Assembly: GCF_905475465.1 (NCBI RefSeq)
Contig: NC_062253.1
Coordinates: forward strand, 1,054,001-1,118,000
Direction: 5' to 3'
DNA from: Pieris napi
Lineage: Eukaryota > Arthropoda > Insecta > Lepidoptera > Pieridae
Length of the DNA stretch: 64,000 nt
Shown: positions 1 through 13,000 of the stretch, in pieces
Layout: the number at the start of each line of letters is the position of its first letter
Position numbering within the stretch: position 1 is the first letter of the stretch
The notes under the pieces: generated by a model
What the model was told of the DNA's origin: nothing
Seen by the model: only the letters and a program-made list of their open reading frames with translations
Database searches by the model: none
Made by a program: the position numbers and the translations under genes

Positions 1-922
1 TATAGATCCTCAAATCGAGAATGTATTCGTAAATTTCTATGTAATTAATGTTATAGGTATTTAAGTTGCAAATTTTTTATTTAGAAAAGTATATGTGCGA
101 ACATTTCTCTAGCGTACCTAAACTGGCCAAGATACGGACCTAAATGTATTATTAAATGAATAGATGAGATTTAGTTTTGTACAAAAGAGATAGTAAGTAG
201 TAGTTAAGAGTTCTACTTTCTATTAAACTAGCCCTTAATAATTAAAATTTGGAGATATTGTATGGTAGATCATACACACTTACTATAAGTAGATTTCATA
301 ACTAAAGTTGCACATAATTTTTTTTTAAACTTCATTATTAAATGTAAAGCATGCAGCTAGTTTAAGTTGTTATTTTTAATGCCATTTTGTATAATATACT
401 TAACTTTGTATCAGTCCAGAAAAAAGGGATTTTCATCAGTTGTTTGTTGTCTTATTTGGCTTTGAAGTAGATCCCACTTTAAGTGGTATATAAAAAATCT
501 TAAGTTTAATATTTCTTTATTTTTTTCTGGTCTGATTCGTGTGCACTTAATAGCACGTAGTTTTAATCTTGACTAATGTAAATCACAATAAAATTAAACT
601 TCTTTAACGGACTTAAACGAATTAATTACTTTATCAAAATCGAAAATTTAAATGATTGCAGCAGAAATAGTCAATAAATAAAATAAATTGTTTTAATTCC
701 GTTTTAGCAATTTTAATTTAATAGTTTAGAAACTATTTGTGCCTAGTTATAATTTAACTAATATAATGACATATAGATAGTTAATGATAGTTCTTGCTTG
801 TATGTAGATTGTTGTTTTATCTATAAAAATAAATAAATGTAAAATGTTGATTAGTCGTTATAGTTACAATGTCGAAATATTACTCTTTACTTAATATACT
901 AATAAGATGCTATAATTTCCAG
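1..922 (+). other. intron upstream of the first CH1 exon
   Basis: AT-rich sequence without a coding signature. The one recognisable structure is a segment at 634-713 that reappears, diverged, at 1216-1297 on the other side of the exon. Nothing else supported. Confidence 0.8.
634..713 (+). repeat. duplicated intron segment, copy 1
   Basis: 'caaaatcgaaaatttaaatg' ... 'gtcaataaat' ... 'aattccgttttagcaa' reappears at 1216-1297 as 'caaaatcgatgttttaaatg' ... 'gtcaataaat' ... 'aattccgtttgagcaa'. The two copies bracket the CH1 exon. Confidence 0.65.
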
Positions 923-1012
923 GTGAACAGACACGTGAACGATCTCTTCGAAGACCTGCGGGATGGACTCAACCTTATCTCCCTGCTGGAGGTGCTTTCT
1001 GGCGAACACCTG
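923..1012 (+). CDS. shot: shot exon: CH1 actin-binding domain, part 1
   Basis: A 30-codon internal exon, phase 0 at both ends, between acceptor 'ttccag' and donor 'gtaaat'. It encodes VNRHVNDLFEDLRDGLNLI followed by SLLEVLSGEHL, the central helices of the first calponin-homology domain, including the DLFEDLRDGLNL signature of alpha-actinin-type actin-binding domains. The reading frame continues upstream through the acceptor, but that part is intronic (AT-rich, low complexity), so the ATG at 869 is not the start. The initiator exon is outside the window. Confidence 0.96.
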
Positions 1013-4000
1013 GTAAATATTACTATCATAATGATCGGGTTTAAACGTTAATTTAAACTCTTCTGTTCTATAAAAAAGTTACCACAGTATACAGTCCGAT
1101 TATAAGGCGTACAGAGTTTGATTCCCAGTGAGATTTATTGTTGTGGTTTTGTAGATATGTAAGGAATATTGCTAAACAATTTTCATGCTGGTAGCATGTT
1201 TAGCTTTAAATTAATCAAAATCGATGTTTTAAATGCTTACAGCAGTAGTGGTCAATAAATATTTAAAAAAAATATGTTAAATTCCGTTTGAGCAAGTTTG
1301 ACGACTCATTGGTCTTGTGGTTAGTACCCCTGGCTGCGAATCCATGGGTCCCGGGTTCGATCCCCGGCTGAGACGAACATCGATGTGATGAACATTTGGT
1401 GTTGTGCTTAGGTCTTGGGTGTTTAAATATGTATTTATATGTATGTCTATCTATCTATAATATGTATGCTTCACCAGCTTAGCATGGGACTAGGTAAATT
1501 GGTGTGTCTTTAAAAAAAGACAATTGTCTTTAAAAAAAAACTATTTTTATTAAAATAATTTAAGTATAGTTAAGGAATACGATAGTAAAGTTAGTTTACT
1601 GTATATTAGTTTGACCTCAGCTGCAAGGGTATGGGTTCGGCACCTGCCCTAATTACCCTGGTTGATTTATTTCACCAGCTGTTCCGTTTGTCTATGTATT
1701 TAATTAAACTTAATAAATAATTGACCTAAAATAAAAAAATTAAATCTATTTAGAAATATGGTTATGATTTCCAAGCTTTGTTTTAAAAGTAGATAATTTT
1801 TTTTAATTGAAATTTTGAGTCGGAATCGTTAATTATATTTATTTACAAGTTATATAAATATAATAATATTTATATAACTTATTAAATATATACTAAAATA
1901 ACGAAAGACGTTATAAAGAGTTTACACTGTATTAGAAAAACGAAAAAGCTTCAAAAGACCGTGCATGTCATGTTAGGAAGGCATCGCTTAGTTGGGTGTG
2001 TCGTGATTTACGATAACATGAATTTGCGAAGGGCTTGACTATTTTAAAGTATTGCTTGGGTGTGGTTGCGCGATGCCAATTTTAACTAACTTGAAAGGTT
2101 CCGTTAGTATCAATCAAAAATTTGCTAAAGGAGGATTTTCTTGATGAGTATTTTTGTGTTAGTCTATTATGATTATTACGTATAACTTGATACCTTCCTT
2201 TAAGTTATTTACATATTTGATTACAATTTATATTTCTCTTAGTAATGGTGTTTTATTATCTCTTCTCTATAATATTATAAAAAATAATAATAATAGCCTT
2301 TAAGTGAGATACATTTAAATTTGAGCACGTTTTTATTTCAATCTTCTTTTCTGTGTGCCCTTTTTTGGCAAAGGATTCCGCCAAATCCTGCAATTCCTCT
2401 TTGCGCTGTGCTACTCTCTACGATGACCCAGATCGCTGCTGATTCTTTTTTTGGTCTATCCTTTGAAGTTGTCTCCCTCTTTTTCGTTTGCTGTACCTTA
2501 GGCACCAGTTTAGTACTTTTTGGTCCACGCATGTGCCCCGCCCATTGCCACTTTAGTTTATTTATTTAGAAAAAAAAAAATCTTCTTTTAAATCTTTACT
2601 TTAACTTTTCATTGTCTACGTATGTTTTATTGCTTGGTTTTGTTCCTTTATTTAAGTCTAAGTGTTTGTACATCTTCTATAGTTGTACTTATTTAATTTT
2701 TTCCTCGCGGTGGTAGAGAAAGAGATCGCTTAAAAGCGATAAGGCCGCCAGTTGCCCTCCTCTTTATTTTATTTGTACTGTTTTTCTTGCAACGAAGTGT
2801 AAATAAATAAAATTATAAAAAATACCGATTTTCTATTAAATTTTAAGTGTCACAGACTATTACAACACTATGCAAACTTAGGAAAGACCAAAATTTGCGC
2901 TGAGTGTCTGCCGTTTATCTGAAATAAATTAGAAAATGATATACGGGAGTCACGCTATTCCTAATTTAAGTTTTACCTATTCACAAATCCTGATAAAACT
3001 CTTCTTTCAGCCGCGGGAGAGAGGTCGAATGCGTTTCCACATGCTACAGAACGTTCAAATGGCCCTGGATTTCCTCCGATACAAGAAGATTAAGCTGGTC
3101 AACATCCGAGCTGAGGACATCGTCGATGGCAACCCCAAACTTACCCTCGGCTTAATATGGACCATCATTCTGCATTTCCAGGTTAGTGAATTGTTCTTCA
3201 AGCCTAGGCACAAAAGCTGGATTATCTATTTCTTTATGATTGTGGCATTGAAATTTATCTTTTAGTTTTTTAAAGACGGTATTATTTGTGATATTTATTT
3301 TAAATTCTAATACATTTGGCACTTTGTTTTTTTTAATGAGTATCATGTTAGGCAGAGAATTACTTCATTTGGGTTCGGTTAATCATATTTGATTGATATT
3401 ATCTTCTGAAAAAGTGGTGTTTTCGATATAATGTTAACAACGTAACCTATACAAACTCTTCTGTCGCTGTACCAAATATTTCCCGCTAAAAAAATGAAAC
3501 CTTAATTGGAAAATGTTTATTTTAATTATTTGTTGTAACGTTAAATTGCCTATTTAAGGATACTCCGAATGTTTTCCTCAAAGTGTTTGCCCGTTTCTAT
3601 TACCTTGTACTACATTTTAATGTGCTTGCGTTTTATTTTGCTAGATTTCGCGACATCCACTTGACCTTAAATATTTAAATTGAGCCAAGTACCGACGCGC
3701 CTTAAATAATTCAACCGTTTATTGAGACATATTTTATATGGTATTGAGATACATTTGCAAATAAATTAAACAATTAAAAGCTTTAACGTTAAAAAACATG
3801 TTATTGTCAGCATTTTTGATTAACTGTTTAGGTGATTATGAAAGATGGAAGACAAAATAGAACTGTAATTGTACATAATTCTTTAGGTATAATTGCCGTG
3901 CGTGGTTGAATTTGAATAAAACTACACAAATCGTGATATTAAATTTAGACTTGTGGAAGGTTCTTCCGATTAGCTATTATAACGAGCTTTTGATGCGATT

Positions 4001-7000
4001 TTACGATGTGTATAAAAACAATATTGTTACATAATAATTGTATCTAGGTTTGAAAAGTGTAGCTGTTTTGAAAAACTCTTTCTTTGTCTTTTTCATTTTT
4101 ATATTTACCAAAGTGATTACGAATCACTATACAAACATACTTATTTCTATTCAATATAGTTCAGTACGCTACATATAATAATTTTCCTTGTTTGTAAAAA
4201 AACATTAATGACAAGAGTTCTTTGGCTACAGTGCGTACGGGAATTACCCTGCGGTGCGTTTTGACCTAAACAAAATACAACCAAATTTTAGGCACTAGTA
4301 GTATTATTATGTAATGAAAATTCTTGAAAATATATGGGTCTTGCATTAGTCTTGTAAATATTTACAATGTTATCTTTGTGGGTTAAGATGTGATAGTTAC
4401 GTAGTCAATAAATTTGTATTAAAGGCCGGCTACTACGAGCCCTTTGGCGTTAAAGCCTTCAGGATCCTGCCAGTTTTTACCATATTATAAAAAAAAAAGT
4501 GCGCATACAGAAGAGCTATATTTATCTGAACAAATGAATAAATTATATTTATAACGGCCAGTTTTTATTTATATGTTTGTGGGAAAAGAAATTGCATGCC
4601 AAGTAATAGATTTCTTTAAATTTGTCTTCGAACAAGCTCGGATTTTTGTTCGTATTAATACCTGCTGAGTTATATGATCGGACGTCGAGGCAGAATACGA
4701 AATTTCACGTGTATCACCTCAACGCGTTCCACAACTGAGCGAATCTTTGCCGAGCACCACCACCACGTGGAACCAGCTGCCCACCAATGTACTTCCGAAC
4801 CAATTCGACTTAGGGTCCTTCAATAAAAAGAATCAGATGAGCCTCCTGCCCGTTTATTCTATATAAAAAAAGCTAAAGAAAAGTTATCCACGAACCGGAT
4901 TTACTGATACTTTTGCAATATTAGGTATAGGTTTATTCTTCATCCGTTAGCTTGAACTTAAATAGGACTAGATAAAAAAAAACATGAACTTAATTCGTGT
5001 ACCGGTTCACCTCGTCAGGACATTTACGCAATAGAAATGGAAAGTATAAAGTAGATTGAACTCACGTAATGTGACATTTCAAATGACGCCATCGCATTGA
5101 AGACGCCTTATTTGGCTCGACAGCTTTGAAGCTCCTAATCATACATTGTATGACAATCAAATTCTGAAAATGAAAGTTGGTAAATACAAATTAAATAGGC
5201 TGCTTAAAATGTCACCGCCCAAAATTAATAAAAACAATTAAACCAACACCTTACGCAGAGTAGGAGATGCTCCCGAGACCTAATAACATATAACATATTG
5301 TTACACATTACATTGACTCATTCACTCACATGCACCCACACACTCACAGGAAAGAATTGAGAGAAGAATTTGTTGTAAACAGTGCTTCTGGAAGGAGCTA
5401 ATGAGAGTCTAAGTGCGAAACCTTTTTACTTTTGTAAACTGTTATAAAAAAATCTAAATTGTAATTTGTAAAAAAATATATTAAAATTGTTATGGAATTA
5501 ACAATATAGTTTATTATGGAAGAGCTGGGAACCCTGACACAGGTATTTTTTACTTAAAAGAGTTCCCAAATCACTTTGTAATGCATTGTTATAATTAATA
5601 GACACATTTGTATTTATTTAATTACTTTTGTTAACATTCATTGACAATATACGTTACAGTTTACATAGTTTTATATATATTGGAAAAGCTTATTACGATT
5701 TCCCTACATAAAAAGAAGGAAAAGCTGTACAAGCTTTCGCGCTTTAGACCCAGTTATTCCAAAATCGCTTTCAGGTCGTTAGAAGTTTCTTGTAATAATT
5801 TCTGCATAGGAATGATATATCTGTTATATATTTTGGCTTAATGTTTTGATTCCTGCCAGTCTAAAGATACGAGTTTTGTCGGATTGTGATAACAAAGATT
5901 ATGAGAGTGATAATCTTATCAAGGAGAGAGATATATAAGTAAACGAAAATGTTATTTGATATTGTAAAAGCAGTATACTGTTACATATGTAATATTTTTA
6001 TATTTGTACCAACTCGGAAGTCCAGGACATAAGCGATTTAGATAAATTCTTAATGGGTTTACAAAAATGCTTTAATGCAAGTAATAATATGAGAAAATTA
6101 GTCTTTTTTTTAAAGAAAAAACTGTTTTTAACGGATTAAAGTTATGTATTATTATAGGTAACAGTCTTTTTTTTGTTTTTGTTAAGTGAGCTGTGGCCTA
6201 TTGGAAATGTATATTTAAACGCTTCTTAAATGAACCCATATTATACAATCTAGGGAAGATGGAAGGAGGGAGCAAAGCGTTCTACTCTTTTGCTGTTTAA
6301 ACAAGAGTTTTACTTAACGATTATTTAATTAAGTTAATACAAAATTGTATAAACAGATATTCAGAGTTCAATGACAAAAGCCGTTTAAAAAAAATCTAAT
6401 GATAATTTTTTAACCAGTTGCGGAGGCTCAAAGGCTACAGAGATTTCCGAGAAGACGTTAAGCGGAGGTCTTGGGTTCGAAATCAGATGGGCTCGGTAAT
6501 TATGGGGGTGTGTTCGTCTGAAGCTGGGTTAATGTTTGCTTGATATTTACGCGAATACTCTATGAAGTACCTTATATGATGAATCTATATTCTCGTCTTT
6601 TATCGGCTAATATGAATTACGACTAACTATAATAGTTATATACGTATATATTATGTTTTTGCGAACTATCGAACTGTAGAATCGACGACTGGTGGAGGCC
6701 TATACTGGGAGACCTGTAATTGTTTGAAAAAAGAGCATAGTCATAGGCCGGCAACGCACCAACTAAAATGGGTGTGCTTGGACTGCGATGACTGCCCTTT
6801 AGGAGCCCGTTTCGTAGGATCGTTTGCCAACTATATGCTATAAAAAAATATCACAAAGCGATAGTCAGTGAGCTGGCTGGCTGATATTTTGACAAAATAC
6901 CTTGCTTTTCCATAAGAAACGGAATCTTTTATATTAGAAAATTTAGGTTAAACTTTATTTAATGTTTGGCTAGTAAGAATTGAATAGTTTAAAATGCTCA

Positions 7001-10000
7001 CACACATTACTGATGCAGGTAAAATTGTTTTTAAATTGAAAATAAATATGACAAAACAGGATAGTAAAAATGAGAGATTTATCAAAGTTGCGGAGACAGG
7101 AAAATTGCATATTTCCACGCGAAACGGATATTTCCTTTAATGCAGGTGGTGATGCCATCGTAGTGATCTATTACTGTCTGTAAATCTATTTATATCGAGT
7201 TATGTATGGGTTGGATAGAAAAATCTGCGCGAATTACAGAAACAATTCGAAGAATTACCGTATTTGTAAATTTTAATAATTTCGGCTCATTATGCCAATT
7301 TTTAGATTATAAATTCTTGTATAAGGACACATTGTACGCACGAACGTTTCGTAATGAAGTATTTATGTCTAAACAGCTGAAGTGATTATCATAAATATTG
7401 GTAAAGAGATACAGATATAGGCTACTTCTAAGCGAAATATGTGCTTATAAGGGAGTTATATGAAAAAAGTTTAAATTAATGAACGAGACAGCAACCCAAC
7501 TGGTCCGTTTTAAATAAAATCACCCGATTTGAGATAAACAAACTATCCAGATATAAACAAAACGTGTAAAAAATATGCTAGTTGGAGCCTACATTATTTT
7601 AAATTACCGAGGTTCCAAAAACTAACACAGATACACTCTCAGCCCACTCTAATACAGAGTGTAATATACACACACACCCATTCACGCATACTTAAGTCGC
7701 GTAGACTATTATTTGATTAAAGGTAACACTAAAACCAATTTAAAAAAAAATGTTTTAAATATGCACCATGTACCGTGTTCCACAACACAGGGGCTCCCTA
7801 GTGCTAAATCAATTTTGTCACAACCATTTTTCTGTATTGTATAAAGTTTTTATTATTATTGAATAAATGTCTCACCGTAATGGATTTCTTAATCGAGTTA
7901 ACATAAAAAGACGATAATTAAAAATCTTGAAAACTAGTTATATGTGTGAGTTAAATGTGTGGGTGGCGCGATTACGCTAACCATATATAGGCATTGAATG
8001 TCTACATTACATATGCAACTATATTGAAATTAAAATAAATAGTGTTTTCTTAAGTTGTAAAACTCGAGGTTGAAGATGTCAGGTCTATATGAGTTCAAAG
8101 TTCATGTATGATCGAAGGCCATCTATGGAAGAGATATAAGTACACAAATTTGTGGAGAGATGTATTGCTGGACTTACAGCGCCAATGCTTTGTGACTTAC
8201 ATTCATTTTGTTGTTTTAAATATTTTATTGTATAATTTAATACAAGAAAATGAATTTATGAAATTTATTATTTTAAATTTAAATTAAAAGGCCGGCAACG
8301 CATTGGCGAGCCCTCTGGCATTAACAGTCCATGGGCAGCGGTATCACTTACCATCAGATGAGCCACCTGCCCGTTTGCCTCCTATTACATAAAAAAATGT
8401 TCTATAAAAAAATACTCTCATCGTATCGCTGATGCTCATAAGAGGCATCACGGTAATCCTAATATAGAGCTGCTGTTTATTTTTTCTTAAAACAATTTTA
8501 ATTTTGTATTTTATCCCAGCCGGGATTGGAATCAGACAGCCCAGGTGCGACCACCTCGAGCTCCATGCCAAGTCCAATACGACTCCTAACCTAGCGATAC
8601 TGCTGCATTACAATACGAGTAGTGTTAGCCTAATGGCTTCAGCGTGCTCACATCCCTGAGGTCGTAGATTCGATCCCCGGCTGTGCACCAGTAGACTTTC
8701 TTTCTATATTCCCATTTAACATTCGCTCGAACGGTGAAGGAAAACATCTTAAGGAAACCGGCTTGCCTTATACCCAAAAAAGTCACTGGCATAATATGTC
8801 AGACACAGTAGGTTGATCACGTACTTGCCTATTAGAAACAAATGATCATGAAACAGATTCAGAAATCAAAGGCCCATACCTAGAAGATTGTAGCCTAGAA
8901 GGTTGTTTCATTACAATACACTTAAATTATTAGGGACTACTGACCTTATAAATCGATATTTTCAGACCACCACTGTAAGAAGAGTCTACTCTCTTCGCTT
9001 TTCTTTCTTATTTATAGCAAATGTTTCCTATACTCAGCTCCCCAAAACACAAAACTTTACGATTTCGAGCTTTATATATCGTTAGTCATTCTGGCCACAG
9101 CTTTAAACAAAGATAAGCGTTAGGTCAAGGGTCTGACAATCTAGAATCTAGGCGGTCTTGAGTCTGGCGCCAATCGCCTTGTCCTTTCCAAGCCAACATA
9201 AAGACAATAGATTTAAATGCAATATGAATAATTTGTGAGCTGTGTTTACACTATATAAGAATAATAAATTTTGAATTTGCAACTGCGTCGTAAAATGTGT
9301 ATGTGTTTTTAGGGGCAGACATATCTGTGATATTATTAGCCTGTCTCATATAAATTTTCGGCATAGACAATACCACTGTCACAATGTTCTCTTCACTGTA
9401 CAAATCTGGCGTGATATATGCGCATTCAAAAATATATCAGTGATTAAACTTAAACTTAAACTCAAAATACTTTATTCGTATAGGTAACCAAGAACACATG
9501 AACTTCAATAGAAAATATGTTAAATTTATTCTAAATTTACATTTACTACCAGTTCGCAAGTCAAGGGCGTCCTCGCTTTATTAGGCTGCTTTTATATGTT
9601 AAAGAGCGTAAAGATTCTCAAAGGCCGATAGAGCAACTGCGATTTCGTCCCATTGGCTTACCCTTATTGTAAGCACTTCGTGGCACAGTTTACGTTTAAC
9701 TTGATTCCAGAGGAAAGACTAAGTGTTACAGTTTGGAGCAGAATAAAGATTAAGAAAGAATAGTTACAATTACGTAACTCAGTCATGTATCGTATACCTT
9801 CAGAATATTACACAAATTACCGGCAAATAGCTGTATTAAAATATATGCTTAAAAAATTAGAAAAAAAACTCTGGTGACGTTTATTAATAATGGCTTTTCT
9901 ACTTCCATTACTTTAAATATATATTATAATAATTAATGTGTCTCGGAATTTATTATAAATATAATTTTTATTTTTTATTTAATAAATAGGTAAAAGTTGT

Positions 10001-13000
10001 AAACTTTATGTTTGAATGTGTATTCCGTTTTTGGCTTTTGTGTATAAGGCAGCGTTCAAGTATTACGAATTATTAATAGCTGCAGGAAATAATTTTTTTA
10101 TAAATCATAATAAATCACTTTTTGTTTGCAATTTTTCTCTACAGTGTAGACACTCCTAATGCAAATTGCTTGTTAATTTATTGTGATAGCTCCCCGTACT
10201 GTTTACAAAACAGTTGAATTAATTCACTTGTACTTATCTATTTCAAGCATTATAGTGCATAGTGTTTTAACTATGTGAATTGTTTAAGTGTATTTGCTCT
10301 TCTAGACAGGACACTTGAATATAATTCATTAATGGTTATAAATCTAGCTGTCTAGCAAACGTTGTTTTGCCATATAAAGATTGTTACAGTACTAATAAAA
10401 AAAACAGCCTCCTGTGCCTGACACACGCCGTCCACTATAAGGCCGGTTTACTCACGTTGTTTTCCTTCACCGTTAGAATATACATATTACAGTACTGAAA
10501 TCGTATCGAATGGGGTAGCATATGTATTATTAATGTTAAATGATAACATAAAAAATCTTCGTGGGTTTGGTGACAGATATATTTATAGATTAACAGACAG
10601 GCAGGTGAATTTGAATTGTTGATGAAAATTATAATCTTAATAAATTAAGAAGACATTTGATAATAAAGTGAGAAAAAGAAACTTTATTACTTCAGAGTTC
10701 AGACACGTCTAAGTTGAAAAAATATACGAGCTTTTTTTTTTTTTTTTCGTGGGGAAATGCGTTACGCATACCCTCCCGCGGCACGGTTGACCTTGGTGGG
10801 GAAGGGTTATGTGGGACTCGCACAACAGTGCATACCCACTAAAACCCCACGGCGCCACCAGCAATCGCCCGGGGCAAGACACGGTAACAGCGTAGCCTTG
10901 TCCGCATCCAGCCACGCAACTAATATTTTAAGGCAGGTAGAAGTAGACCTAGCACATGCATGACTTAGTTGAAGAATGGCTATGCTTTGGGCAAAGCACC
11001 AAGAAATTATTCAGAAGCGCGAGATCCAAAATTAATGTTGCCATGACACGAAGAAAAAGAATTAAGTAACACGTTTATGAAAAAGTCTTTGAACAGGGTC
11101 TTCGCAGCGGCGAAATTTAAAATTAAATTGTTGAAACCTGACCATATTATTATACTTGTCCCAACACAATTATAAATACATAATATGTTTATATTATGTC
11201 AAGCATGTGTTACATTTATAATTACAGCAATTTCCATACCGCATATTTAATTATGCTCCCGCGCATAACATAATCGTTTACATGATTTTAATATGTAGTG
11301 AACGAGAAATATATACTTAAATACTTGTATGTACACAGATTTTCTTGTAATTTCAAAAAAATATGATTACAATTGTTCCTAAGCAATTGTATATAAAAAT
11401 CCTTGTCACGTACTATTTTTATATATCATATACCCCGGTATATAATATACAGGTGTATATATGATCTAATTAACCCACTTTTAAAGGAAATTTGTCTCAG
11501 TTTGTTGGATAGGGAGGTAGGATCGGTGAGTTCTTGGACAGCCAATTGACATATATATATATAATGAATAAATATATCCGCCTCTTAATGAATGTAAGTT
11601 TTTATATGCACTGCGAGATATCACATCTATTTCCTTAAAGCGCTTCGGTATTTCAGTCCAGTTAACATTCACTTTACCTCGATATGTCACAAAAAGTAGT
11701 ACTGTACGGTGGGCGACAAGGCCGCAGCACAGATGTTCTAGTCGCCCACAGTACACCCACTGTCCAGAGATTTATTTTCTTACGTAACAAATATGTTCGA
11801 TAAGAAACTTATAGGTCTCCTTTTGCATAGTCTGTTCCTCTTGTAATCACAGCAATTATTCCTCGCGACAAGTTGATGAATTTTTTAAAGTCTTTTAGAT
11901 TTATTTTGTATTTATGTTATACTATACTTAACGCTGATTTCTTGCGTAGCAATTTTACGAAATTATTATAGGTGATGATTTAAATTTATTCTAAAGTCTA
12001 TTGAAATCACCTGTAAAGTTCGATAAATATTAAATTGTATCAAGAATGATAATTTGATTCTAACTAATTGGGCTTTATAAATTTTTCGATATATTTACAT
12101 AAATATTATTAAAATTATATAGTTATAACGCCCTCTATCGTCGCATTGTAAAAATATACTAAGAAATCTGTATTGAAGATATACTGTGGGATATATTACA
12201 ATGTATAGACTAACAGTTATAATATTGTGTATTTAATAATTTATTTGTACACGCACCTCTGGCAGACTATGATGGTAAGTTGTCAGAGAACTGGGCCGCT
12301 TGCTTGCTTACCAGTTTATATCAGCGGAGCTAGATGGCGCCAGTATGTATAAGCTTAGTCGAGCTTTAAAGCGACGCTCAATAGATGGCGCCAACTGTAT
12401 AAAGGCTGATAATGTAACTTTCTTGGTTTAATTTATATGAGTTGTTAACATCACCCATAGTACAGTAGATTTTAATTTAATCGAAACTATATCAGATTAT
12501 TTGCATATAATTATCAAAAACAGCGGACTGAAAACTAAAACTGACGGAAAAATTGATAAAAATATATATTTTTATAACGCACAACTTTTAGAGACCATTT
12601 AGGCTTTAGGCATTCTATTTAATTCATTGACTAGATACACGGCCAACTAGAGATAAGCGGAATTACCTTCTTTTGTCTCTGTCATATATCTAAGACCATT
12701 CGCTGTATCCTCTTTGTTTCTTCTTTGACAACCCACCAGTGGAATTTAAAGTACTAATAGTTTACATTTCAACAATTACATAATATTCTTCTGATAAGTA
12801 AAACGTAGTCTTCTAAAAGAATGCAGTCAGGCTATAATTAACTCCCACACAAATCATAAATTATGTATCATTTTTTTATGTTCTAATTATGTAGTACAAT
12901 GTTATTTATGCTTTGTCCATGAGGGCCCTACGCCCCAGTACTGCTTAGAAAAGACGATTATCATTGGTATTAATATATATTCATACATGTTTCAAAAGCC

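Larger units (their letters stand above)
1013..3010 (+). other. intron between the two CH1 exons
   Basis: A 2.0-kb intron holding a tRNA-derived SINE (1300-1541), a near-perfect palindrome (1847-1880) and a LINE 3' tail with its hairpin (2640-2815). ORFs at 2321-2569 (both strands) are chance frames in TE sequence. Confidence 0.85.

Noticed and set aside
869..922. ATG at 869 as the start of the CH1 exon
   Set aside because: The peptide before 923 is low-complexity and a good acceptor (ttccag) precedes VNRHVNDLFEDL; the frame is merely open through the intron end.
1320..1375. tRNA gene
   Set aside because: A and B boxes are present, but the sequence does not fold into a full cloverleaf by eye and is the head of a SINE repeated at 22741 and 32645.
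10709..10963. ORFs on both strands in a GC-rich block
   Set aside because: The block is a retroposon fragment with a poly-A (T17 on the + strand); the ORFs reflect composition.
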